This document shows, in pieces, positions 17,150 to 28,989 of a DNA stretch of 64,000 nt. Source of the stretch: Pseudomonadota bacterium (GTDB taxonomy: Bacteria > Pseudomonadota > Gammaproteobacteria > Burkholderiales > Burkholderiaceae_C); contig JAJZUV010000014.1 in the NCBI GenBank assembly GCA_021848345.1, forward strand, positions 22,660 through 86,659, given 5' to 3'. Both the position numbers and the translations under genes were made by a program. Numbering within the stretch: position 1 is the first letter of the stretch; the number at the start of each line of letters is the position of its first letter. The notes under the pieces are model-generated. The model was not told the origin of the DNA, ran no database searches, and was given only the letters and a program-made list of their open reading frames with translations.

Positions 17150-17700
17150 GCCCGGCACGCGGCCGCCGGATCTCCGGCGGCGGGCGCCAGCGCGGCGCGA
17201 TCCTGGTGTACGCGCTGATCGCGCTGCTGCTGATCTTCCTGGGCGCGCTGTTCGCCTTGCGCGGCGGGCTGACCGACACGGGCCTGACCGACCGCTTCAG
17301 CGAACGACAGAAGAACACCCAGGCCAGTGACCTCGCGCTGCAGTGGATTTCCACCCAGATCGGAACCACCGGCGCATCGTCCCCGCTGGAGATCTCGGCG
17401 ACCTCGCAGGCCTGGTTCCTCAACGTCCCGGCGGCGCAAGCCGTCGTGCCGACGCCCGACTACTGGCTGACCTGCATGGCCAAGTCCACGTCCACGGACA
17501 CTTGCGCGCAGGTCACGATGCCAAGCGGTACCACGCAGACGGCCTGGGTGTTCGTGCAGCCCACCGGGCGCACCGACACCTCGGCCTGCAACACCCAGGG
17601 CCTGACGGCGGTGTACTACGACGTGTGGGTCCACACCGTGGATGCGCGCGGCCAGGTCAATACAGATACCGAGGCCGTCTACAAGCTGTGCATACGCTGA
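17140..17700 (+). CDS. pilX: Type IV pilus assembly protein PilX
   Basis: Minor pilin of 186 residues. The N-terminus (RQRGAILVYALIALLLIFLGALFALRG) has the PilX form, with GA at the processing point and no glutamate at +5, as is usual for PilX. The ATG at 17140 overlaps the end of pilW by 10 bp. Two Cys (TCMAK, DTCAQ) and further Cys near the C-terminus suggest disulfides. It precedes the pilY1-like gene with about 40 bp between them. Confidence 0.82.
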   Translation: MGLSPARGRRISGGGRQRGAILVYALIALLLIFLGALFALRGGLTDTGLTDRFSERQKNTQASDLALQWISTQIGTTGASSPLEISATSQAWFLNVPAAQAVVPTPDYWLTCMAKSTSTDTCAQVTMPSGTTQTAWVFVQPTGRTDTSACNTQGLTAVYYDVWVHTVDARGQVNTDTEAVYKLCIR

Positions 17701-17740
17701 GGCGCCAACCCGCGACGGGCGCGCACGAGAGAGGATGAAC

Positions 17741-20700
17741 ATGGGCAAGCCAACGCAGTGGTTGCGCGCGGGACTGGGGCTTTCGGCGCTGCTGGCCGGC
17801 ATGGCGATGGCGCAGGCGCAGACAGCGAACGTCGTGCAGGAGAATTTCACCGGCGACAAGCCCAACAACAACTGGATCGCGCTGGGCGGAGCCTGCCTGA
17901 CGGCGGGCGACGACAAGACCGTCGTGTCCGGCGGCATCGGCATTCCGGCATGTATCGGCGATTCCTACTACCAGGCCTGGCCGGCGGGCGTCACCACCGC
18001 GCCAGCCGGATACAACCCGACCAATTCCAACGACCAGACGCCGTTGGTCGGCTTGCCCTACAACACCGCCGGAACGGCTCAGGTGCCCGACCCACTGGGC
18101 TCGGGTGCCTTGCGTCTGACCAATGGCGGGTACCAGGGCGTCAACGAAGCGGGTGCGATCATTTCCACGACCCCGTTCTCCGCCAGCCAGGGCATCCAGA
18201 TCACGTTCACCACCTATACCTATGGTGGCAATGCCTATCAGGCGAGCAACAAGACCAAGCCGGGCGCCGATGGCATCGGCTTCTACCTGATCGATGCAAG
18301 CCTGTATGCCTCGGGTAGCGCGTATTTGTCCAACGGCTACTTTGGATCGGGCGATCTGGGGGCTTTCGGCGGCAGCCTCGGCTACAGCTGTTCCAACGGG
18401 AACTATCCCTACAACGGGATGATCGGCGGCTACATCGGCCTGGGCATCGACGAGTATGGAAATTTCTTCAACTACAACGACAACACCCATACCGGGCAGA
18501 CAGCGGTCAGCACCAATGCAGGGAAACAGAACCCAGGTGAAATTGGTCTGCGTGGCGCGGGCAACGTCAACTGGGCCTGGTTGAACGCCAACTATCCGAA
18601 GTATTACCCGAGTTCGCTGAACACCCCCTACGACTCCCAGGGCCACACCTACGCGGCCTTGGCGGTGCAGGCGACCTGCAAGAGCGGAACGCTCTGGAAT
18701 TATTCGAGTCCCACGCAGACTTGCGACTGGAACGACAACGGAAACTGGACCTGCACCGGCGGTCCGGTGAATACCGGCACCGCGATCTCCGACTACCACG
18801 TGATCCAGCCGAAGTCGGTGGTCACGCTACCGTCGACCCAGCCGATCTCCAGCCAGGAAAGCAATTCGCAAAACGCCTCGGCCAACCGCGGCGCCGCGAA
18901 GCCGATCACCTACAAGGTGATCGTGACCTCCACCGGTCTTCTGTCCTTCTACTACGATTACGGCAATGCGACGCTTCCGGATGGAAGCCTGAATTTCAAG
19001 CAGGTTCTGAATCAGGTCGACATCTCGACGTCGAACGGAACACCGCCCAGCAGCTACCTGTTCGGCTTCGGCGGGTCCACCGGCGGCGGCACGAACGTGC
19101 ATGAAATCACCTGTTTCGAGGCGACCCCCGCCGCGCGCACCATCGGTTCTCCGGTGGCGCCCCTGACGGTTTCCTCCGGCAGCCTGCTGTACACACTGAC
19201 CAGCAACCCCAGTCCGGTGCAGGGCTACGTCAACGCCTACAGCCTCGATGCATCCGGCAACCCGAGTACCACGACCAGTTGGGAGGCCGGCGCCGAGATG
19301 AGCGATTCGCTGCGCAGCGGTGGCCTGTATTCGACCAGTTCGGACGGGAAGGCCGTGGCCAAGCTGTCGGCGCTGGACAGCGCGGCCTTCAACCTGACCG
19401 CCAGTACCTGTGTCCCCAACACGTCGACCATCGTGAACTACACGGTCGACGCGAACACAAGCTATTCCTCGACTCCCAGCGGCTGTACCGCGGCCTACCT
19501 GGGCGCGCGCGCGGTGGGCAGCCTGCTGGACGAGTTCTCCCCCGGCGATGACGCCGTGCTGCTGAATCCGCCGAACGACGCCACGCTGCTCACCCAGCCG
19601 GGCTATGCGACCTTCGCGCAGACCGAGTCCAAGCGCAAGCCGGCGCTGCTGTTCACCAACGACGATGGTTTTCTGTATTCGGTGGACGCCAGCACGGGCG
19701 CGATGAACTGGGGCTGGATGCCGCGCGCCTTCGTCGGCAGCCTGCAGAACTACACCACCTTCCCCTATCAGGATAACTTCGCCGGCAAATTCGTCGTCAC
19801 CGACGCCTACGACAGTTCGGTCACGCCCGCCGCCTGGGGCACCTATGTGCTGGGCAGCGCCAACGGCGGCTCGCTCTGGTACGACCTGAAGCTGCTCGAT
19901 TCCGCGTCAAGTTCCAGTTCCGACGTGCCGGTCCCCTCCCAGGTCATCGCCACCTTCGGCCCCTATCAGTCGAGCATGCCGGCGAACACCACGGCCTTGC
20001 CGAACGCGACCACCGTGTCGTACCCGCAGCGTCAGGCGCCGGTGGTGGCCAACGTTAACGGAACCCAGTACGCCGCCTTCGTGGTCAACGCCGCCACCAC
20101 CACGGGCAGCGGCAGCTCGACCACGACCACGACGGTGAGCTACCTGTACGAGTTCAACATCGCCACGGGCGCCTCGACCAGCCAGGCCATTCCGGCCTCG
20201 GCAATCGGCTCCAGCGGACAATACGCGACCAGCAACCTGTTCTACGACGCGGGTTCCAACGTCCTGTATTTCGGCACCTCGGATGGCAAGGTGTATTCGA
20301 TGTCCTTTTCCGGCAGCGCATCGACCGACGTCGGGAACATCGGCAAGCTGGGCGACACGGAAGACGGCCAGCCCGTGCAGTACGTCGGCTACCAGCAGCT
20401 CAAGAACCAGCCCTATCTATGGGCTGCCAGCAGCAGCGTGATCACCGTGTTCGGCATCAACAACCTGGGCTGGAGCCCGCTGTGGGCCACTGGCCCGAAG
20501 GTGGCCTACAGCTACACCAGTTCGGGGGGAACCGCGGGCTGGAACACGCTGACGAGCAGCACCACCCCGTCCCCGTTGCAGGCCAACGCGACCATCTCCG
20601 ACCTGCCTCTGGTGGTCAATGGCGTGCTCGTGGTGCCGGTGTACGTGCCGCCTTCGGCGACCGCGCAGGCCTGCAACATCGCGGGCGAGGGCTACTACGA

Positions 20701-20932
20701 TTTTTTCTCTCTGGCCTCGGGAGCCTTTCCGCTGAACGCGATCACGCAAAACGGCAAGACCCTGACCGCCGACATCGATCTGGGCCAGGGCAAGGCGTAT
20801 TCGCCCAGCGTGTCCATCTCCGGGACCGCGCTGCCCCTGTACGGCAGCACGCAGCAGACCCAGACGCCACAGAGCCCGTTGCTGTTCGGACGCTCCGGCC
20901 TGAACACCATTGTGCAGTGGCGAATCCACTGA
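17741..20932 (+). CDS. pilY1: PilY1-like pilus tip adhesin with N-terminal lectin-like domain
   Basis: Secreted tip protein of 1,063 residues. A signal peptide (about 1-26, ending AMAQAQ) is followed by a beta-rich region to about 470 that resembles an L-type lectin fold: GADGIGFYLID, GGSLGYSC, then FGGSTGGGTNVHEITC. From about 610 the protein reads like the PilY1/PilC propeller: LFTNDDGFLYSVDASTGAMNW, later LFYDAGSNVLYFGTSDGKVYS. Typical PilY1 has a von Willebrand A domain at this N-terminal place; none is seen, nor a clear DxDxDG calcium loop. GAGAGG lies 6 bases before the ATG at 17741, so that start is preferred to the ATG at 17735. Base composition is visibly less GC-rich than neighbours. 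Confidence 0.78.
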   Translation: MGKPTQWLRAGLGLSALLAGMAMAQAQTANVVQENFTGDKPNNNWIALGGACLTAGDDKTVVSGGIGIPACIGDSYYQAWPAGVTTAPAGYNPTNSNDQTPLVGLPYNTAGTAQVPDPLGSGALRLTNGGYQGVNEAGAIISTTPFSASQGIQITFTTYTYGGNAYQASNKTKPGADGIGFYLIDASLYASGSAYLSNGYFGSGDLGAFGGSLGYSCSNGNYPYNGMIGGYIGLGIDEYGNFFNYNDNTHTGQTAVSTNAGKQNPGEIGLRGAGNVNWAWLNANYPKYYPSSLNTPYDSQGHTYAALAVQATCKSGTLWNYSSPTQTCDWNDNGNWTCTGGPVNTGTAISDYHVIQPKSVVTLPSTQPISSQESNSQNASANRGAAKPITYKVIVTSTGLLSFYYDYGNATLPDGSLNFKQVLNQVDISTSNGTPPSSYLFGFGGSTGGGTNVHEITCFEATPAARTIGSPVAPLTVSSGSLLYTLTSNPSPVQGYVNAYSLDASGNPSTTTSWEAGAEMSDSLRSGGLYSTSSDGKAVAKLSALDSAAFNLTASTCVPNTSTIVNYTVDANTSYSSTPSGCTAAYLGARAVGSLLDEFSPGDDAVLLNPPNDATLLTQPGYATFAQTESKRKPALLFTNDDGFLYSVDASTGAMNWGWMPRAFVGSLQNYTTFPYQDNFAGKFVVTDAYDSSVTPAAWGTYVLGSANGGSLWYDLKLLDSASSSSSDVPVPSQVIATFGPYQSSMPANTTALPNATTVSYPQRQAPVVANVNGTQYAAFVVNAATTTGSGSSTTTTTVSYLYEFNIATGASTSQAIPASAIGSSGQYATSNLFYDAGSNVLYFGTSDGKVYSMSFSGSASTDVGNIGKLGDTEDGQPVQYVGYQQLKNQPYLWAASSSVITVFGINNLGWSPLWATGPKVAYSYTSSGGTAGWNTLTSSTTPSPLQANATISDLPLVVNGVLVVPVYVPPSATAQACNIAGEGYYDFFSLASGAFPLNAITQNGKTLTADIDLGQGKAYSPSVSISGTALPLYGSTQQTQTPQSPLLFGRSGLNTIVQWRIH

Positions 20933-20933
20933 G

Positions 20934-21896
20934 TCACGCCGCGGCATGCGCGCCGGCGTCGCCCGTCCACAGATGCAGCGCCGCGTAGGCGCGCCAGGGG
21001 CGCCACGCGGCGGCGCGCTCCAGCAGCGCGCGAGCGGCGGGGCGCGGGCCGCCCCGGGCGACGGCTCGCGCCAGGCCGACGTCCCCGGCCGGAAAGGCAT
21101 CGGGCTGGCGCAGCGCGCGCATCGCGATGTATTGGGCCGTCCAGTCGCCGACCCCAGGCAGCGCGCGCAGCCCGGCCAGTGCGCCATCCAGCCCGTCCGG
21201 GGCTGAGTCGAGACTCCCAGCGGCGTCGTCGCCGAGCAGCCCGGGCTCGGTCGCCGCCGCGCGCGCGATGCCGCACAGCGTGGCGGCGCGCGCCCTGGGC
21301 ATGCGCAGCGCCAGGCCCAGGTCCCGCGCCTCGGCCACCGGCGCGGCGCGCGGGAACAGGCGATCGATGCCCGCGAACGCCGGCTCGGCGGGGGCGGGCA
21401 GGGCCTCGCCGTGCAGCGCCACCAGGCGCGCGGCCAGGGTGCGCGCCGCGCCCAGCGTGACCTGCTGGCCCAGCACGGCCCGCACGCCGAGCTCGAATCC
21501 CTCCCAGGCGCCGGGAACCCGCAGCCCGGGGCGCGCCGCCAGCAGCGGCGCCAGCAGCGCATCGCGCTCCAGGTGGGCGCGAATGGGCAGCGGATCGGCG
21601 TCGAGGTCGAACAGGTGGCGCAGGCGGGCGAGCAGCCGCTGCGTCGGCGCGCCTTCGATCAGATGCAGCTCGGCGCGCAGCGCCTGTTGCCGCGGTGCGG
21701 GGTGGACCAGCATCCAGCCGCGGCAGTCGTCCAGCCGGATGCTGCGCGCGTAGGCATCGCCGTGCACGGCCTCGACGCCCGGAATCGCCCGCAGCGCCAG
21801 GAAGCCGAGCATGCCCGGCCAGTCGTAGGGCGGCCGCCAGGGCAGATCCAGCTGGAAGTGGCGCGGGCCGGGCTCGCCGGTCGGGTGGCTGCGCAT
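20934..21896 (-). CDS. DNA-3-methyladenine glycosylase II (AlkA family)
   Basis: Base-excision repair enzyme that removes alkylated purines. The 320 residues hold an AlkA N-terminal domain (about 10-120, starting FQLDLPWRPPYDWPGMLGFL) and a helix-hairpin-helix GPD domain (RAVLGQQVTLGAARTLAARL, then LPGVGDWTAQYIAMRAL). The catalytic Asp is predicted at residue 272 in PAGDVGL. No Ada methyltransferase part is attached. The stop lies 1 bp from the convergent pilY1 stop. The gene is 38 bp after a GNAT gene on the same strand. Confidence 0.9.
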   Translation of the reverse strand: MRSHPTGEPGPRHFQLDLPWRPPYDWPGMLGFLALRAIPGVEAVHGDAYARSIRLDDCRGWMLVHPAPRQQALRAELHLIEGAPTQRLLARLRHLFDLDADPLPIRAHLERDALLAPLLAARPGLRVPGAWEGFELGVRAVLGQQVTLGAARTLAARLVALHGEALPAPAEPAFAGIDRLFPRAAPVAEARDLGLALRMPRARAATLCGIARAAATEPGLLGDDAAGSLDSAPDGLDGALAGLRALPGVGDWTAQYIAMRALRQPDAFPAGDVGLARAVARGGPRPAARALLERAAAWRPWRAYAALHLWTGDAGAHAAA

Positions 21897-21934
21897 GGCT
21901 TGGGGGACGTGGGCGCCCGTGGCGGACGGCGCCC

Positions 21935-22465
21935 TCAGCCGTCCACCGGACTCGCCGGCGTGTCCAGCAGCAACTGGTAGAAGGCCAGGTCCAGCCAGCG
22001 GCCGAACTTGAAGCCCACCTGGGGCAGGGTGCCCACATGGCGGAATCCCAGGCCGGCGTGCAGGGCGATGCTGCCGGCGTTGGCGGCGTCGATGCCGCCG
22101 ATCATCGCGTGCAGGCCCTGTTCGCGCGCGGCCTCGATCAGGCGCTGCATCACCAGGCGGCCGAGCCCGCGGCCGCGGTGGTCCTTGTGCACGTACACCG
22201 AGTGCTCCACGGTGTACTTGTAGGCCGGCCAGGCGCGGAAGCTTCCGTAGCTGCCGAAGGCCAACAGGGTGCCGGCCGCGTCCTCCACGCCGATCACCGG
22301 GAAGCCGCCTCGCTGCTTGGCCTCGAACCAGCCGACCATGCTCTGGGGCTCGCGCGGCTTGTAGTCGTACAGCGCGGTCGAATGCGCGATCGCCTCGTTG
22401 AAGATGTCCAGGATCGCTCCCGCGTGCCGCTCGTGGCTGCACCGCACGATCTCGAAAGGGTCCAT
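21935..22465 (-). CDS. GNAT N-acetyltransferase, phosphinothricin acetyltransferase-like
   Basis: Cytoplasmic acetyl-CoA-dependent N-acetyltransferase of 176 residues. The FNEAIAHSTALYDYKPR start, VYVHKDHRGRGLG acetyl-CoA loop and IDAANAGSIALHAGLGF helix are typical of the Pat/Bar branch, whose members acetylate phosphinothricin, methionine sulfone or other amino acid analogues. The ATG at 22465 has AGGAG 9 bases upstream; an ATG 18 bp upstream is the alternative. Native substrate cannot be told. Confidence 0.85.
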   Translation of the reverse strand: MDPFEIVRCSHERHAGAILDIFNEAIAHSTALYDYKPREPQSMVGWFEAKQRGGFPVIGVEDAAGTLLAFGSYGSFRAWPAYKYTVEHSVYVHKDHRGRGLGRLVMQRLIEAAREQGLHAMIGGIDAANAGSIALHAGLGFRHVGTLPQVGFKFGRWLDLAFYQLLLDTPASPVDG

Positions 22466-22524
22466 CGCCTGTTTCTCCTGCATCGAAGGCCTCGATCGTA
22501 GTGTCCCGGCGCGGCGCGGCGCCT

Positions 22525-23934
22525 TCAGGCGCCCCGCGCCACCTGGTGCCCGGCCTGGGGGTGCAGTGCGAAGCTGTCGCGCACGCCCAGCAGCGACACC
22601 GCCGCCACCAGCAGGAAGGCCACCCGGAATGCGAGCACCGGCGACGCCTGGGGAGCCAGCAGCGTGCCCGCGTGCCAGGCCATCGCGCCCAGCGCCACGC
22701 CCAGGCCCATGGCCAGCTGGAATACGGTGGAGAACAGGGTGTTCGCCGCGGCCATTGCCCGCTGCTCGATGTCGGCGAAGGCCAGGGTGTTGAAGGCGGT
22801 GAACTGCATCGAGCGGGTCATGCCGCCGACGAACAGCACCATGGCGATCAGCGCCGGGGGCATGGCCGGCGTGAGCAGCGCGCAGGCGGCGATGGCGCAG
22901 GCGTTGAACAGGCCGTTGACCACGAGCACGCGGCGGAACCCGAAGCGCCGCAGCACCTGGGTGGTACCCACCTTCATCAGCAGGTTGCCGGCGAACACGG
23001 CCATCAGCATGGAGCCTGCGCGCAGCGGGCCCCAGCCGAAGCCCAGCTCGAACATCAACGGCAGCAGGAAGGGCACCGCGCTGACCCCCATGCGGAACAG
23101 CGAACCGCCCCACACGGTCACCGCGAAACTCGGAACTCTCAGGGCCGCCAGCGACAGCACCGGATGCGGGCTGCGCCCGAGGTGGCGCACGGCCAGGGCC
23201 AGCAGCACCACCCCGCAGGCGGCGGCGCCGGCCACGCCGGCCCAGGGTGCGCGCGGGCCGGACAGCATGTCGGCCACGCTCAGAAGCGCGAGCAGCGCGC
23301 CCGCGCACAGCCCGAAACCGGGCCAGTCGAAGGGATCGCGCCGGCCTTCGCGCGCATCGGGCACCAGCCGCAGTGCCAGCGCAATCGCGAGCAGGCCCAG
23401 CGGGAGGTTGAGGTAGAAGATCCAGCGCCAGTCCGCGTGCTGCGCGAGCAGGCCGCCGAGCGGCGGCCCCAGCACCGGCGCCACCAGTGCCGGCCAGGTG
23501 AGGGTGGCGATGGCCTGCACCAGGCGCTCCTTGGGCGTCACGCGCAGCACCACCAGCCGACCCACCGGCACCATCAGGGCTCCGCCGATGCCCTGCAGCA
23601 CGCGCATGGCGACGAATTCCGCCAGCCCGCCGGCATGGCCGCACAGCCACGAGGCGATGGTGAACAGCGCGATGGCCGAGGCGAACACCCTGCGCGCGCC
23701 GAAGCGATCGGCGATCCAGCCACTGGCCGGAATGAACACCCCCAGGGTCAGCATGTACGCGCTCACCCCGGTGTTGAGTGCCACCGGCGGCACCGCGAAA
23801 CTGGCCGCCATCTGCGGAATCGCCGGCGTGATGACCGTGGCGTCCAGGTTCTCCATGAAAAAGGTGCCGGCCACCAGCAGCGCCACCGCGCCGAGGCCGC
23901 GCTCGCGCGCGCGGGCGTCGTCCGCGGATGTCAT
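22525..23934 (-). CDS. MFS transporter, EmrB/QacA (DHA2) family
   Basis: Inner-membrane drug:proton antiporter of 469 residues, about 14 hydrophobic segments. Motif A-like GWIADRFGARRVF and motif C-like LVAPVLGPPLGGLL are present, and the N-terminal FFMENLDATVITPAIPQM matches the DHA2 signature. No membrane-fusion partner (EmrA) adjoins. It is the first gene of a likely run with the GNAT and AlkA genes, all on the minus strand with gaps below 60 bp. Substrate unknown. Confidence 0.88.
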   Translation of the reverse strand: MTSADDARARERGLGAVALLVAGTFFMENLDATVITPAIPQMAASFAVPPVALNTGVSAYMLTLGVFIPASGWIADRFGARRVFASAIALFTIASWLCGHAGGLAEFVAMRVLQGIGGALMVPVGRLVVLRVTPKERLVQAIATLTWPALVAPVLGPPLGGLLAQHADWRWIFYLNLPLGLLAIALALRLVPDAREGRRDPFDWPGFGLCAGALLALLSVADMLSGPRAPWAGVAGAAACGVVLLALAVRHLGRSPHPVLSLAALRVPSFAVTVWGGSLFRMGVSAVPFLLPLMFELGFGWGPLRAGSMLMAVFAGNLLMKVGTTQVLRRFGFRRVLVVNGLFNACAIAACALLTPAMPPALIAMVLFVGGMTRSMQFTAFNTLAFADIEQRAMAAANTLFSTVFQLAMGLGVALGAMAWHAGTLLAPQASPVLAFRVAFLLVAAVSLLGVRDSFALHPQAGHQVARGA

Positions 23935-24002
23935 GCGAGCGCCGCTTGCGGATGGTCCATGGACAAATCCTAGCCCGGGCGTGTCCGGGTTGCAGGGCCG
24001 GC

Positions 24003-24860
24003 TCAAAGCAGCGGCAGCGTGGCGCGGATGTGCGCCGAGAAGGCCTCGGCCAGCGCTCCGGCGCGCGTGTCGTCGGCCTCGATGGCCAGGCACACCTCGG
24101 GCAGCGCGGGCAGTGCGGAATCCTGGCGCAGCACCTGCAGGTCGTCCGGCACCGCGCTGCGCGTGAGCACGGCGAAGGCCTGGCCCGAGCGCACCAGCGC
24201 GGTCAATCCGGACAGAGAGCTGCTGGCGCAGGCGATGCGCCAGGCGCGCCCGGCGCGCCGCAGCGCATCGAGGGCCGCGACGTGATCCAGCGTGTCCGGG
24301 TCGGACAGCGCCAGCGGCAGCGGGTCATGCGCGCGGGCGTCCATGCCGGGGCCGCCGACCCACACCAGGGGCTCGCGCCGGATCACCGCACGCGGCGCAG
24401 CCGTGTCCGGCAGCGAGGTCAGGGCCAGGTCCAGCGCATGGCGCCGCAACTGCTCGCGCAGGCGTGGCGTGGGCGCGCAGTGCAGTTGCACCCGCACCTG
24501 CGGATGCCGCGCCGCGAAGCCGCGCAGCAGCGCGGGCAGGAAGGCCTGGGCGTAGTCGTCGGGGCAACCGAAGCGGATGCTGCCCGACAGCCCCCTGCCG
24601 GAGACCTCGGCCAGCGCCTCGTCGTGCAGGCGCAGCATGCGGTGGGCGTGGTGCAGCAGGCGCTCGCCCGCCTCGGTGAGCACCACGCCGCGGCCCGTGC
24701 GCTGGAACAGCGCCTGGCCCGCGGTCTGCTCCAGGCGCTTGACCTGCTGGCTCAGCGCCGACTGGGTACGCCCGACGCGCTCGGCCGCGTGGCTGAGGGC
24801 GCGGGTCTCGGCGATGACCACGAAGGAGCGCAGCAGGTCGATGTCCAGGGTGCGCGCCAC
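24003..24860 (-). CDS. LysR family regulator divergent from dgdA
   Basis: Transcription factor of 285 residues with an N-terminal winged helix (about 5-64: LDIDLLRSFVVIAETRALSHAAERVGRTQSALSQQVKRLE) and a periplasmic-binding-like effector domain (about 90-285). The start is a GTG at 24860. It is divergent from the dialkylglycine decarboxylase gene, and DgdR of Burkholderia cepacia is a LysR protein in the same position, so this is probably its functional equivalent. Effector would then be a dialkylglycine such as 2-aminoisobutyrate (inference). Confidence 0.88.
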   Translation of the reverse strand: MARTLDIDLLRSFVVIAETRALSHAAERVGRTQSALSQQVKRLEQTAGQALFQRTGRGVVLTEAGERLLHHAHRMLRLHDEALAEVSGRGLSGSIRFGCPDDYAQAFLPALLRGFAARHPQVRVQLHCAPTPRLREQLRRHALDLALTSLPDTAAPRAVIRREPLVWVGGPGMDARAHDPLPLALSDPDTLDHVAALDALRRAGRAWRIACASSSLSGLTALVRSGQAFAVLTRSAVPDDLQVLRQDSALPALPEVCLAIEADDTRAGALAEAFSAHIRATLPLL

Positions 24861-27558
<2,698 letters not shown>

Positions 27559-27629
27559 GAGCGGGGCTTCCTGGCGAGGGGCGGCAGTGCGGCCTTGCGG
27601 CGCAACCGGCGATGGGGGAAGCCGGAATG

Positions 27630-28862
27630 CTAGTCGGCCCGCGCCGAAGCCGCTGGAGCCGCTTCGCCCTGCGCGACGTGCCCGCCCAGGCGCAGGGTGC
27701 AGGCCAGCAGCGCGGTGATCACCGCGCACAGCGCCAGCGGCGCGATGCCGCTGAGCGAGGAGCGGGTCCAGTCCCACAACTGGCCGCTGAAAATCGACAC
27801 CGCCATGGCCCAGCCGTAGCTGATGGTGAACATGCCGGCCGAGGTGCGCGGCACGTCCGCCGGCGCGCACAGCAGCGAGGGCAGCGCGAAGGCCAGGATC
27901 AGGGTGATGGAGTTGGAAAAGCCCAGCACCGCGCACCACACCACCATGCCCTCGCCGCGCGAGACGATGATGCCCAGCACGCTGAGCAGAGACACCGAGG
28001 CCGTGGCCACGTAGGCCCAGCGGCTGGTGGCCAGGCGCCCGGCCAGCGCCAGCATCAGGAACGACGCCGGCAACTGCGCCAGGTTCAGGGCCGTCAGCGC
28101 GCTCTCGATGAGTTCCGGGTGACCGGCGGCGGTGGCGAAGTCGGGCAGGAAGGCGTTGGCGACGAAGTACATCGCATTGACCCCGCCGAGCAGGAAGCCC
28201 AGGCGCCAGATCAGCGGGTGCTTCCAGTCGGGGATCCACTGGCGCGCGTTGGCGGCCGGGCGCCCTCCGGGCACCAGGTGGCGCCCGAACACCAGCACCA
28301 GCGCGGCGGTGAGCAGCACCGGCAGCGCCCATACCGCGACCGCGCCGCGCCAATGCCCGCCCACCATCGGCAGCACCAGCGGCTGGGTCAGCGAGGCGGC
28401 GAGGATCTCGCCCACCAGCAGGCCGTTGGTGTACACCGCGGTGGCGAAGCCGATGCGCCGGGGAAAGCGGTTGCGCACCAGCGGCGGCAGGGCCGGCTGG
28501 GTGACGGCCACGCCGGCCGCCATCAACGCCGTGGTGGCGTAGAGGAAGTCGACCTGGGGCACCATGCCGCGCGCCGCCGAGGCCGCGGCGTTGAGCGCCA
28601 GCCCGATGAGCAGCGTGGCGCCGATGCCCCAGCGCGCCACCAGGAAGGCGCCGGGAATCGCCGCCAGCGCGAACATCAGCGAAGGCAGCGAGGACAGCAG
28701 CCCCACCTGGCCCTCGTTCAGCCCCAGCGTGGCGTGCAGCAGGGGCATCAGCGGCGGCACCGCGAGGATGGTCAGGCGCAGGCAGGCGCCCACCAGCCAC
28801 AGCACGGCCAGGGCCGCGACGTCGTTGTGCTGCTCGGCACGGCCAGGGAGGGACTTGCTCAA
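27630..28862 (-). CDS. MFS transporter (NarK/CynX-like)
   Basis: Inner-membrane carrier of 410 residues and about 12 helices. LRLTILAVPPLMPLLHATLGLNEGQVGLLSSLPSLMFAL and the second-half FLLGGVNAMYFVANAFLPDF resemble the CynX/NimT group that takes up cyanate, 2-nitroimidazole or related small anions. The start is a TTG at 28862 with GGAGA 7 bases upstream; the next in-frame ATG would cut the first helix. It is divergent from a solute-binding-domain gene. Substrate unknown. Confidence 0.82.
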   Translation of the reverse strand: MSKSLPGRAEQHNDVAALAVLWLVGACLRLTILAVPPLMPLLHATLGLNEGQVGLLSSLPSLMFALAAIPGAFLVARWGIGATLLIGLALNAAASAARGMVPQVDFLYATTALMAAGVAVTQPALPPLVRNRFPRRIGFATAVYTNGLLVGEILAASLTQPLVLPMVGGHWRGAVAVWALPVLLTAALVLVFGRHLVPGGRPAANARQWIPDWKHPLIWRLGFLLGGVNAMYFVANAFLPDFATAAGHPELIESALTALNLAQLPASFLMLALAGRLATSRWAYVATASVSLLSVLGIIVSRGEGMVVWCAVLGFSNSITLILAFALPSLLCAPADVPRTSAGMFTISYGWAMAVSIFSGQLWDWTRSSLSGIAPLALCAVITALLACTLRLGGHVAQGEAAPAASARAD

Positions 28863-28989
28863 GGCGGTCTCCGCGTAAGGCGCGAAATGTCCGCGATCTT
28901 AGATGCGTTGGCCCGCGCATGTCGGGCCGCGTCAGGCGGCCTGTGCGCGTCATAGACTGGCAGTCCGATCCCTGAAGGAGTGCCTGGTC
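28863..28989. promoter_or_regulatory. Divergent promoter region, MFS / binding-domain gene
   Basis: A 127-bp gap between divergent genes. CATAGACT near 28950-28957 could hold the rightward -10 element. AAGGAG at 28975-28980 is the ribosome site of the gene at 28990. No clear operator repeat was found. Confidence 0.35.
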
